Origin: JAICTV01 sp035634055
Lineage (GTDB): Bacteria; Planctomycetota; Phycisphaerae; Tepidisphaerales; Tepidisphaeraceae
Assembly (NCBI GenBank): GCA_035634055.1
Contig: DASQDR010000185.1
Coordinates: 1 to 16,344, forward strand
Length of the DNA stretch: 16,344 nucleotides
Reading direction: 5' to 3'
In this document: in pieces, positions 1 through 6,344 of the stretch
Layout of the letters: each line of letters begins with the position of its first letter
How positions within the stretch are numbered: the first letter of the stretch is position 1
Notes under the pieces: model-generated
What the model was told of the DNA's origin: nothing
The model's database searches: none
What the model saw: only the letters and a program-made list of their open reading frames with translations
Program-made: the position numbers and the translations under genes

Positions 1-345
1 GCCCGCGCCGCCGCCCGCGCCGCCGCCACCGCCACCAGCGGGTCCGCCGCGGCCCTGCTGCGCGCGGCGGAACTGTTCCCAGACGTCGCCTGCGCCCGCG
101 CCGCCCTGAGGCCCGCCCGCGCCGACGCCGGCGTGGCCGAACTGATCGTAGTTGCGGCGCTTGCCCGGCTCGCTCAGCACGTCGTACGCCTCCTGCACTT
201 CCTTGAACCGGTCCTCCGCCTGCTTGTTGTCCTTGTTCACGTCCGGGTGGAACTTGCGGACCAGCTTGCGGTGCGCCTTCTTGATCTCGTCCGGCGACGC
301 CGTCCGCGGCACGCCGAGGATTTCGTAGTAGTCACGTTTCGCCAT
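1..345 (-). CDS. dnaJ: DnaJ-type J-domain co-chaperone (N-terminal part, runs off left edge)
   Basis: The first 115 codons of a J-domain protein, open to the window edge. The protein starts MAKRDYYEILGVPRTAS and has the four-helix J domain at about residues 4-70, with the invariant HPD tripeptide at residues 33-35 and the helix IV region ending in YDQFGHAG. J domains stimulate ATP hydrolysis by Hsp70/DnaK and hand it client proteins in the cytoplasm. After the J domain comes a Gly/Ala-rich linker (about residues 70-115) poor in Phe. The zinc-finger or C-terminal client-binding domains that would separate DnaJ from a CbpA-like protein lie outside the window, so the symbol is provisional. The start at 345 is the natural family start. 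I see no Shine-Dalgarno before it, and a TACAAT -10-like hexamer sits only 9 bases upstream (355-360), so the message could be nearly leaderless. No CIRCE heat-shock operator is visible. Confidence 0.88.
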   Translation of the reverse strand, partial: MAKRDYYEILGVPRTASPDEIKKAHRKLVRKFHPDVNKDNKQAEDRFKEVQEAYDVLSEPGKRRNYDQFGHAGVGAGGPQGGAGAGDVWEQFRRAQQGRGGPAGGGGGGAGGGAG

Positions 346-495
346 CGCGATAGGATTGTAGTGGGGGAGTTGCGATTTGCGATTTTTCCCGCGTTCGCGA
401 TGCGGTGGCAACGCGCGGCAACGCGCGGGGACGGCAGCGGCCGGTCTCCCCCGCGTGCCGGCGAACCGCGAAGCGGACCAACCGGAGTACCCCCG

Positions 496-942
496 ATGAC
501 CAGCGGTGAAGCCTGCCCGTTGCCGTCCCGCTCCCCCGGCGCCGAGGCCGCGGCCGTGGACGCCATGCTGCAATCGAAGCGCATCGTGATCGTCGGCCTG
601 AGCGACGACCCCGCCCGCCCCAGCCACGGCATCGCCGGCTACCTGATCAGCCACGGGTTCGACGTCGTCGGCGTCAACCCGAACCACCGCGAGATCCTGC
701 ACCGCAAGTGCTACCCTACGCTGGCGGCGGTGCCGGGCGCGATTGACTTGGTCAACGTCTTCCGCCGCGCCGAGTTCTGCGCCGATGTGACCCGCGACGC
801 GATCGCGGCCGGCGCCAAGGGCGTCTGGCTCCAGGCGGGCATCCGCAACGAGCAGGCCAAGCAGCTCGCCGCCGATGCCGGCGTGGCGTTCGTGCAGGAC
901 CGCTGCATCATGGTGGAACACATGTCGCGGCGGAGGGGGTGA
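496..942 (+). CDS. CoA-binding domain protein, YccU/CoA_binding_2 family
   Basis: A 148-residue single-domain Rossmann-fold protein of the CoA_binding_2 family (E. coli YccU-like). Visible hallmarks are the first strand and turn IVIVGLSDDPARPSHGIA (about residues 29-46), the VGVNPN motif, the PGAIDLVNVFRR segment, KGVWLQAGIRNE, and the closing DRCIMVEH. In related succinyl-CoA synthetase alpha subunits this fold holds CoA; the physiological role of the small stand-alone members is not settled, so no reaction is claimed. ATG 496 was chosen because GGAG lies 8 bases upstream (484-487) and it leaves a short N-terminal lead of normal length. An in-frame ATG at 565 would begin only 7 residues before the first strand. 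The frame is open further upstream to base 133, but that stretch overlaps dnaJ antisense and looks compositional. The gene is divergent from dnaJ. Confidence 0.85.
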   Translation: MTSGEACPLPSRSPGAEAAAVDAMLQSKRIVIVGLSDDPARPSHGIAGYLISHGFDVVGVNPNHREILHRKCYPTLAAVPGAIDLVNVFRRAEFCADVTRDAIAAGAKGVWLQAGIRNEQAKQLAADAGVAFVQDRCIMVEHMSRRRG

Positions 943-954
943 GTGGGTGGCGCG

Positions 955-1346
955 TCAGAAGCGCGCGTGACGACGAAAGAAAATAATCACATCGTCCTTG
1001 CGCATCTCGCCGCGGGCTACCGCCAGCACGAGCGCTTCATACTCCGCGTTTGGTGGACCGAACGTCGCGTCGTTCATCCGCATGAATGTCCGTGCCGAGG
1101 CGGCGCCGACCCGCTTGTTCCCGTCGACGAACGGATGGTTCTGATCGAGATGGAACAGGTACGCCGCGCCCATCGCGGGGAGATCCGGATGCAGGAAACG
1201 GCCGCCGAAGACGAGGCGGGCATCGCCAGGGCAGAATCGAGCAGCCCCGCATCGCGTAGCTCCGGGCTTCCCCCGTACCGCTCGATCATCAGGCGGTGAA
1301 CGCGCAGGACCAAGTCTCGATCAAGAAAGAGCGGCGGGGCGGTCAT
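955..1346 (-). pseudogene. doc: Doc/Fic-family (death-on-curing) toxin, one-base frameshift
   Basis: Two minus-strand frames together give a normal Doc toxin of about 130 residues. The first starts at ATG 1346 (MTAPPLFLDRDLVLRVHRLM) and runs to LLDSALAMP. The second frame continues with RLVFGGRFLHPDLPAMGAAY and the Fic motif HPFVDGNKR, and ends at the TGA at 955-957. The switch falls at a GGG run (CCC on the coding strand) at 1218-1220, where one additional C would restore the reading frame. As written, the first frame runs past the lesion into unrelated residues and the Fic motif is not translated. Doc proteins are Fic-fold kinases that phosphorylate EF-Tu and are held in check by a cognate antitoxin. 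The start overlaps the antitoxin stop as ATGA. This is either a real inactivating mutation or a homopolymer sequencing error. Confidence 0.85.
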
Positions 1347-1581
1347 TGTGCCAGCCGCCTGAGGACCTCGTCGTACTTTTCAACCGTCTCCTGAAGCGCC
1401 GACTCGAAGCGACGCTGTCGCTCCGCTTCGCTGATCGCGCGGATCACGATCGTCCTTCCCTCGGCAGTGATTGAGAGCGGGTCTGCTCGTGGATTCCGAT
1501 CGCCTCGAGTTGCTCAGCGTCGAGTTCCAGGACGAGGCGATCTCGCCGGCGGATCAACTTCGTGGTGATGACCGTGTCCAT
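1343..1581 (-). pseudogene. AbrB/MazE-like antitoxin of the Doc pair, one-base frameshift
   Basis: Starts at ATG 1581 with MDTVITTKLIRRRDRLVLEL, a SpoVT/AbrB swapped-hairpin beta-barrel pattern that binds operator DNA, followed by DAEQLEAIGIHEQT. In the starting frame it then reads RSQSLPREGRS and stops at 1444-1446. Shifting one base at the GGG run 1479-1481 (CCC on the coding strand) gives the expected continuation PLSITAEGRTIVI and an acidic C-terminal helix (AISEAERQRRFESALQETVE), ending at a TGA that overlaps the toxin start (ATGA). The repaired product is about 79 residues. A ribosome binding site AGGGG lies 8 bases before the start, inside the palindrome CCCTAGGG (1590-1597). In such operons the antitoxin neutralises the toxin through its C-terminal tail and represses its own promoter. 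No alignment was run, so the AbrB/MazE assignment is by pattern. Confidence 0.75.
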
Positions 1582-1589
1582 TGTTTCGC

Positions 1590-1607
1590 CCCTAGGGCAC
1601 CATTCTA
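1590..1607 (-). promoter_or_regulatory. Candidate promoter/operator of the toxin-antitoxin operon
   Basis: On the minus strand a -10-like hexamer TAGAAT (1607-1602) is followed by the perfect 8-bp palindrome CCCTAGGG (1590-1597), whose right half also supplies the AGGGG ribosome binding site of the antitoxin. A palindrome between -10 and start codon is where an autorepressing AbrB-type antitoxin would be expected to bind. No convincing -35 hexamer was found 16-18 bases upstream, so the promoter call is weak. Confidence 0.3.
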
Positions 1608-1688
1608 CACCGTGATTCGTGCATCCGCCCTGCGCGGCGGCAAAATAACGCGCTCGCGCGCCCGCGGCGCAACGGCTACACCGTCGTG

Positions 1689-3215
1689 ATGAACTCCGAC
1701 AACGGCCGCAGCGTTTCGGTTTGGATGGCGACGCAGGACACGCCCGCCGGGCCGCGGCTGGCGGAGGATGCCGCCTGCGACGTCTGCGTGGTCGGGGCGG
1801 GCATCGCCGGGCTCACCACCGCCTACCTTCTCTCGCGCCAGGGGCGCAAGGTGATCGTCCTGGACGACGGCCCGACCGCCGGCGGCGAGACCGCGCGCAC
1901 CACCGCCCACCTGGTCTTCTACAACGACGACGGCATGTCCACGATCGAGCGGCTGCACGGCACGGACGGGCTGCGCCTGGCCACCACCAGCCACATGACC
2001 GCCGTCGACACCATCGAGGAAATCGCGCGGCGCGAGAGCATCGCCTGCGACTTCCACCGCGTGAACGGCTACCTCTTCATCACGCCCGGCGGGCAGGGGA
2101 TGGACTTCCTCAAGCAGGAGCTCGACGCGTCGCACCGCGTCGGGCGGCGCGAGGCGCACTTCGTCGAGCGCGCCCCGCTCGACGGCTTCAACACCGGCCC
2201 GTGCCTGTGCTACCCGAACCAGGGGCAGTTCCACCCGCTGAAGTACCTGTCCGGCCTGGCCGAGGCGATCCGCCGCAACGGCGGCGCGATTCACAACCAG
2301 ACGCACGCAGCGTCGGTCACCGGCGGCTCGCCGGCGAAGGTCCAGACCAGCCAGGGCCGCGTCATCACCGCCGGCGCCGTCGTTGTCGCCACCAACACGC
2401 CGGTGAACGACCGCGTCGTCATGCACACCAAGCAGCACCCGTATCGCACGTACGTGCTTGGGTTCAAGGTGCTCAAGGGGTCGGTCGCGCGCAACCTCTA
2501 CTGGGACACGCTCGACCCGTACCACTACGTGCGCTTGCAGGAGTTGGACGAGCAGCACGAAGTGCTCATCGTCGGCGGCGAGGACCACAAGACCGGCCAG
2601 GCCAACGACCCCGCCCGCCGGTACGACGCGCTGGAGCGATGGACGCGCCCGCGGTTCCCGCAGGCGGGCGAGCTGCTCTTCCACTGGTCCGGGCAGGTGA
2701 TGGAGCCGGTGGACCACCTCGCCTATATCGGCCGCAACCCGATGGACGAGCCCAACGTCTTCATCGCCACCGGCGACAGCGGCATGGGCATGACCCACGG
2801 CACCATCGCCGGGCTGCTGCTGACGGACCTGATCGTCGGCCGGCCCAACGAATGGGAAGCGCTCTACTCCCCCGGCCGCAGCCCGCTGAAGGGGGCGACG
2901 ACGTACGTGAAGGAGAACGTGAACGTCGCCGCCAAGTATGGCCAGTGGCTCACCCCCGGCGAGGTCGCCAGCGAGAGCGAGATCGCCCCCGACACCGGAG
3001 CGATCCTCCGCCGCGGGGCGAGCAAGGTCGCGTGCTACCGCGACTCGCAGGGCCAACTCCACCAGTTCACCGCCGTCTGTCCGCACCTCCAGTGCATCGT
3101 TAGCTGGAACGGCCTGGAGCGCTCCTGGGACTGCCCCTGCCACGGCTCGCGCTTCGACGCGCTGGGTAAGGTCGTCAACGGCCCCGCGAACACGAACCTC
3201 GAGCCGATGGGGTGA
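1689..3215 (+). CDS. FAD-dependent oxidoreductase (DAO fold) with C-terminal Rieske [2Fe-2S] domain
   Basis: A 508-residue fusion. The N-terminal part is a D-amino-acid-oxidase-type flavoprotein: dinucleotide-binding GAGIAG at residues 36-41, then the ribose-binding acidic end of strand 2 (VIVLDDG), TARTTAHLV, and the C-terminal FAD segment FIATGDSGMGMTHGTIAG. A linker of about 70 residues leads to a Rieske domain with cluster ligands C464-P-H466 and C482-P-C-H485. The architecture matches the YhfW-like oxidoreductases annotated only as FAD-dependent/Rieske proteins; the substrate is unknown. The Rieske centre probably relays electrons from the flavin. Start: GTG 1686 and ATG 1689 are adjacent, and ATG is preferred. 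No strong ribosome binding site is visible, and ATG 1725 (Met13) is also possible because homologues often begin near it. No signal peptide is seen. The gene is divergent from the toxin-antitoxin operon and convergent with the tRNA. Confidence 0.9.
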   Translation: MNSDNGRSVSVWMATQDTPAGPRLAEDAACDVCVVGAGIAGLTTAYLLSRQGRKVIVLDDGPTAGGETARTTAHLVFYNDDGMSTIERLHGTDGLRLATTSHMTAVDTIEEIARRESIACDFHRVNGYLFITPGGQGMDFLKQELDASHRVGRREAHFVERAPLDGFNTGPCLCYPNQGQFHPLKYLSGLAEAIRRNGGAIHNQTHAASVTGGSPAKVQTSQGRVITAGAVVVATNTPVNDRVVMHTKQHPYRTYVLGFKVLKGSVARNLYWDTLDPYHYVRLQELDEQHEVLIVGGEDHKTGQANDPARRYDALERWTRPRFPQAGELLFHWSGQVMEPVDHLAYIGRNPMDEPNVFIATGDSGMGMTHGTIAGLLLTDLIVGRPNEWEALYSPGRSPLKGATTYVKENVNVAAKYGQWLTPGEVASESEIAPDTGAILRRGASKVACYRDSQGQLHQFTAVCPHLQCIVSWNGLERSWDCPCHGSRFDALGKVVNGPANTNLEPMG

Positions 3216-3295
3216 TCCGCCGGAGGCTGAGGCCGAGGAGACCTTTACATGTTTATTCGTCGCAATGGTGGGCGAGGCGGACGAACGGTGGGAAG

Positions 3296-3369
3296 TACCC
3301 GCGACAGGATTCGAACCTGTGACCTCCGGTTTAGGAAACCAGCGCTCTATCCAACTGAGCTACGCGGGC
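3296..3369 (-). tRNA. tRNA-Arg, anticodon CCT
   Basis: A 74-nt cloverleaf read on the minus strand. The acceptor stem GCCCGCG pairs with CGCGGGT (one G-U at the first pair) with discriminator A. The D arm is GCTC-AGTTGGATA-GAGC. The anticodon stem CTGGT/ACCGG closes the loop TTCCTAA, giving anticodon CCT, which reads the arginine codon AGG. The variable loop is AGGTC and the T arm ACAGG-TTCGAAT-CCTGT. No CCA is encoded, so the 3' end would need tRNA nucleotidyltransferase. It lies downstream of alr on the same strand, with 74 bases between them. Confidence 0.97.
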
Positions 3370-3443
3370 GGCACGGGAAACGGTAGCCCGCGGGTGGGAA
3401 CAGGGCAAGTGAGAGGCGCGCGCGCGAGGCGGGAGGTTCAGCT

Positions 3444-4661
3444 TCACTTGCCGCGCGGCGGGTAGGGGGGGCGGACCGGGGGTTCCTCCACGCCGTCCTC
3501 GGGATCAATGCCGATGCGGCGGACGCGCGGGCCGAGGCGGCAGAGGATTTCATAGGTGATGGTCTCGGCGTGGCGGGCCAGCTCGTAGGCGCTGGCGGGG
3601 GAGAGCGGGTCGTCATCGATGATGACCACCTCGTCCTCCAGCGTCGCCTGCGGGACGTCGGTCAGGTCGACGGTGATCAGGTCCATGCTGACGCGCCCGA
3701 TGACCGGGGCGGGGCGGCCGTGGACGACCATCGCGCCGCGGTTGGAGGCGAGGCGCGGGTAGCCGTCGGCGTAGCCGATGGGGACCAGGCCGATGCGGCT
3801 GTCGCGGGCGGCGGTCCACGTGTGGCTGTAGCCGACGCCCTGGCCTTTGGGGATGTCGCGGATGCCGACCAGCGGCGCCACGAATTTGGCGGCCGGGCGA
3901 AGCGCGCGGTCCAGCGACGGGCGGCTGGTCGGGTCCATGCCGTACAGGCTGATGCCCGGGCGGACCATGTCGAACTGCGCCGCGGGCAGGAAGAAGATCG
4001 CCGCGGAGTTGGCCGCGTGCAGCAGCGTCCGGCCGGCCAGCGGCTCGCTGACGCGGCGGAAGTGGGCGAGCTGCTCCTCGCCGATCATGTCGCCGGGCAT
4101 GTCGGCGGCGGCGAGGTGCGTGCAGCACCCCGCCAGCCGCAGCGCCGGCCAGCGGGCGATCTGCTGGAGCAGCTCGACGGCGCGGTCCACGTTCACGCCG
4201 CTGCGCGCCATCCCGGTGTCGATCATCACCTGGATCAGGGCCGGCTGCTCGAGCCGGGCGGCGATGCGGGCGACGTCGTCGGCGGCGCTCTTGCTGCACA
4301 GCGTGAGGTGCCAGCCGTTGCGCACCGCCAGCTCGATCCGCTCGCGCTGCGCGCCGACGAACGCGCACTCGACCGGCTGCATGACCATGATCGGCACGAC
4401 CGCCCGCGGCAGGGCGGCCGCCTCGTCGATCGTCGCCACGCCGAGCATGTCCACCGCCGGCGCTTCCTGCCCGGCGGGGCCGGTGAAGTTGGTCAGGGCG
4501 TCGGCGACCAGGCAGGCGTCGTGCCCGTAGCCGTTCGCCTTGACCATGGCGCACACCTTGACGCCCGGGCGCAGCCGCGAGCGCAGCACGCGCACGTTGT
4601 GCAGCAGGGCCGAGCGTGAAACCAACAACCGCGGCATGCCCGCGGCGGCGCGAACGTCCAT
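3444..4661 (-). CDS. alr: Alanine racemase (PLP-dependent)
   Basis: A 405-residue fold-type III PLP enzyme that interconverts L- and D-alanine, supplying D-Ala for peptidoglycan. The PLP lysine is K41 in AMVKANGYGHDA; the barrel segments IQVMIDTGMARSGV, LHAANSAA and MVRPGISLYG follow. The catalytic tyrosine is Y278 in GVGYSHTW, and the C-terminal beta domain carries GRVSMDLITVDLTDVP. Length is slightly above the usual 360-390. Start chosen at ATG 4661 (MDVRAAAGMPRLLVSRS); the frame is open up to ATG 4724, and ATG 4637 (MPRLLVSRSALLHN) begins exactly where most family members do. None has a clear ribosome binding site, so the start is uncertain by about 20 residues either way. It is the last gene of a minus-strand run rsgA-infA-alr, 115 bases after infA, with a 20-bp palindrome in that gap. 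A D-Ala-requiring wall fits current knowledge that planctomycetes do make peptidoglycan. Confidence 0.95.
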   Translation of the reverse strand: MDVRAAAGMPRLLVSRSALLHNVRVLRSRLRPGVKVCAMVKANGYGHDACLVADALTNFTGPAGQEAPAVDMLGVATIDEAAALPRAVVPIMVMQPVECAFVGAQRERIELAVRNGWHLTLCSKSAADDVARIAARLEQPALIQVMIDTGMARSGVNVDRAVELLQQIARWPALRLAGCCTHLAAADMPGDMIGEEQLAHFRRVSEPLAGRTLLHAANSAAIFFLPAAQFDMVRPGISLYGMDPTSRPSLDRALRPAAKFVAPLVGIRDIPKGQGVGYSHTWTAARDSRIGLVPIGYADGYPRLASNRGAMVVHGRPAPVIGRVSMDLITVDLTDVPQATLEDEVVIIDDDPLSPASAYELARHAETITYEILCRLGPRVRRIGIDPEDGVEEPPVRPPYPPRGK

Positions 4662-4702
4662 GAGGGGAGTGTAGCGAAGCGGAACGGGCGGCAGAAGTTG
4701 GC

Positions 4703-4722
4703 GGCTTGTGGGCCCACGAGCC
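4703..4722. repeat. 20-bp palindrome in the infA-alr gap
   Basis: GGCTTGTGGG directly followed by CCCACGAGCC: an inverted repeat of ten positions per arm with no spacer and a single mismatch (a G-U pair in RNA). As RNA it would form a stem of about eight pairs with a four-base loop. No T-run follows on either strand, so a classical intrinsic terminator is not supported. A dimeric repressor site or an attenuator between infA and alr is possible. Confidence 0.5.
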
Positions 4723-4776
4723 ACGCGGAGCGCCCCGAGGGCAGCAACGACCTAAGCGCGGGGGCGGGGGCGGCGG

Positions 4777-4998
4777 CTACTTCTGGCGGAAGACGATTCG
4801 GCCCTTGGTCAGATCGTACGGGCTGATCTCGACCTTGACCCGGTCGCCCGGCAGGATGCGGATGAAGTGCTTGCGCATCTTGCCGGAAACGATCCCGAGA
4901 ATCTCGCGGTCGCTCCCGTCCAGGCGCAGCTTGAACATGGCGTTGGGCAACGCCTGGGACACGATCGCTTCCATCTCAATCGCTTCGGACTTGGCCAC
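4777..4998 (-). CDS. infA: Translation initiation factor IF-1
   Basis: A 73-residue S1/OB-fold protein that binds the 30S A site and assists IF-2 and IF-3 during initiation. It is almost entirely canonical: (M)AKSEAIEMEAIVSQALPNAM, then FKLRLDG, GKMRKHFIRILPGDRVKVE and the signature SPYDLTKGRIVFRQK. The start is a GTG at 4998, which gives the standard family length and begins exactly at AKSEAIEME; GGAG stands 8 bases upstream (5007-5010). The frame is open upstream to 5163 but that part is not IF-1. It has a good sigma70-like promoter of its own at 5053-5081. Genomic position is unusual: infA often sits beside secY/rpmJ in the ribosomal protein cluster, whereas here it follows rsgA. Confidence 0.97.
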   Translation of the reverse strand: MAKSEAIEMEAIVSQALPNAMFKLRLDGSDREILGIVSGKMRKHFIRILPGDRVKVEISPYDLTKGRIVFRQK

Positions 4999-5052
4999 GC
5001 AGGGTGCTCCGGGTTTCGCTCGCGGGAATTCGGACGAAGGACGACGGCGCGT

Positions 5053-5081
5053 ATCGTATGCGGCAGGGCGGGGGATGACAA
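5053..5081 (-). promoter_or_regulatory. Sigma70-type promoter for infA
   Basis: On the minus strand TTGTCA (5081-5076) and TACGAT (5058-5053) are separated by exactly 17 bases. The -35 matches consensus at 5 of 6 positions and the -10 at 4 of 6. The predicted start of transcription near 5046 leaves a leader of about 48 bases before the infA GTG. It lies in the 165-base gap after rsgA, implying infA can be transcribed independently of it. Confidence 0.55.
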
Positions 5082-5163
5082 GGCAACCAGGTGAGGGGGT
5101 GATAAAGGCGAGATGGGTCACGCCACCTGCCTCTCGGGCACCCTCACGGTTCGTCCGACCCAC

Positions 5164-6291
5164 TCAGGTCCTCAGGCTCTCGACGATGCGTTGATAACTT
5201 TCACGCCGCCAGTCCGGGGCGGAGCCGGCGGCGACGTCGGGGAAGTAGGCGTTGAGGTTTTCCTTCGTCACGCTCCACAGGCCGAAGACCTTGACGCCGG
5301 GCGTGTCGACCACCGAGCCGCCGAAGTCCAGGGGGTACCAGCGGGCGGAGGTGGTGGTGTGCTTGCCCTTGGCGGTGAAGGCGCTGACGTCGCCGACGCG
5401 GATGTCGAGCGTGGGCTGGACGGCGCGGATCAGGCTGCTCTTGCCGACGCCGCTGTGGCCCGCCAGGACCGTCACGCGATCCTTGAGGAGGGTGCGGAGC
5501 TCCTCGAGGCCGATATGGTGCTCGACGCTGGTGCGCAGGGTGTGGACGCCTAGCCACTCGTAGTGGTCTAGGACCTCATCCGCTTCGCGGAGGGCATCGG
5601 TCGGCGCATCGGAAGGAGCGGGGGCGTCCGTTGGCGCGGACGGGAGGGCGCCCGGCCCTGCCGGGTCGGCTTGAAGGGCGAGGTCGACCTTGTTCAGGCA
5701 GATGATGGGTTGGAGCTTGCCGGCCTGGGCGGCAATGATCAGCCGATCGACCAGGCCCCACTTCACCTGCGGGTGGAGCAGGCTGGCGACGATCAGCATC
5801 TGGTCGGCGTTGGCGACGATGGGGTGCTGGTCGTGGCCCTTGAAGCTGTCGGTGCGCGACAGCACCGTCGCGCGCGGCAGCACCTGCTCGATGACCGCTT
5901 CCGGCCGGCCGAGGTCGTCCTTGGTGCCGCTCTCGCGAAAGCGCACGCGGTCGCCGACGACGATCGCCGTCGCCGCCACGCGCGTGAGGGTCTTGCGCGT
6001 GACGCAGAGGTAGATCGTGCGCTCGGATTCCACCTCGCAGAACAGCGAGTAGACCTGGAGCACCTGCCCGACGCGCAGGGAGTCGAGGTCGGCGGCGGCG
6101 GCGCTGCCGGCGATCCCCTCGGCGGCGGCGCGCATGGCGGCGGTGCGCAGGATCTTGTCCTGCTCCGCCGTCTTCGAGCGGTTGCTGAAGCGCTGCTGCT
6201 GATCGTTGTGATCGGCGTCGAAGTCGCCGGCCAGGTAGCGCCCGGTCAGGTCCTGCTCGCGGCTGTTCTTCTTGCGGCGCCTGGCACTCAT
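5164..6291 (-). CDS. rsgA: Small-ribosomal-subunit GTPase RsgA, lacking the zinc-binding segment
   Basis: A 375-residue circularly permuted GTPase that acts in late 30S maturation. An N-terminal basic tail (SARRRKKNSREQDLTGRYL) and an OB-fold-like region (about residues 65-150) precede the G domain. GTPase motifs appear in permuted order: G4 NKVD (200-203), G1 P-loop GHSGVGKSS (278-286) and G3 DTPG (329-332). Two oddities. A Pro/Ala/Asp-rich insertion (about residues 209-236) follows NKVD. And only 43 residues follow DTPG, where the family normally has about 80 including a C-H-C-C zinc site; here YFPDVAAGSAPDWRRESYQR joins directly to the terminal helix with no cysteine. The start ATG 6291 gives MSARRRKK, typical of the basic RsgA N-terminus; an upstream ATG at 6330 adds 13 unlikely residues. 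It is divergent from purF and upstream of infA. Confidence 0.92.
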   Translation of the reverse strand: MSARRRKKNSREQDLTGRYLAGDFDADHNDQQQRFSNRSKTAEQDKILRTAAMRAAAEGIAGSAAAADLDSLRVGQVLQVYSLFCEVESERTIYLCVTRKTLTRVAATAIVVGDRVRFRESGTKDDLGRPEAVIEQVLPRATVLSRTDSFKGHDQHPIVANADQMLIVASLLHPQVKWGLVDRLIIAAQAGKLQPIICLNKVDLALQADPAGPGALPSAPTDAPAPSDAPTDALREADEVLDHYEWLGVHTLRTSVEHHIGLEELRTLLKDRVTVLAGHSGVGKSSLIRAVQPTLDIRVGDVSAFTAKGKHTTTSARWYPLDFGGSVVDTPGVKVFGLWSVTKENLNAYFPDVAAGSAPDWRRESYQRIVESLRT

Positions 6292-6305
6292 CCGGCACGT
6301 GAGTG

Positions 6306-6344
6306 TGAGTCGCCGCGGCGGAAATGACAAGGTTTGAGTCGCCG
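6306..6344. repeat. Direct repeat TGAGTCGCCG in the rsgA-purF divergent region
   Basis: The decamer TGAGTCGCCG occurs at 6306-6315 and again at 6335-6344, 29 bases apart start to start. The second copy overlaps the purF -35 hexamer. Repeats with near three-turn spacing in a divergent promoter region could be regulator sites; no regulator is identified. Confidence 0.45.

Noticed and set aside
1..60. GCC-rich repeat shared with 15369-15420
   Set aside because: Both encode Gly-rich linkers in unrelated proteins; simple codon repetition, not a mobile or regulatory repeat.
943..1299. 118-codon plus-strand open frame over the toxin
   Set aside because: Antisense to a clear Doc sequence; no family resemblance.
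1605..3143. Long minus-strand open frame opposite the FAD/Rieske gene (512 codons)
   Set aside because: Repetitive Arg/Val/Ala/Asp composition, no motif; it mirrors third-position GC bias of the real gene on the other strand.
3256..3285. Inverted repeat TTCGTC/GACGAA after the FAD/Rieske gene
   Set aside because: Only six pairs with an 18-base loop and no T-run; not enough for a terminator call.
3570..4619. 349-codon plus-strand open frame opposite alr
   Set aside because: Val/Asp/Gly/Arg-rich shadow; alr itself has all catalytic residues on the minus strand.
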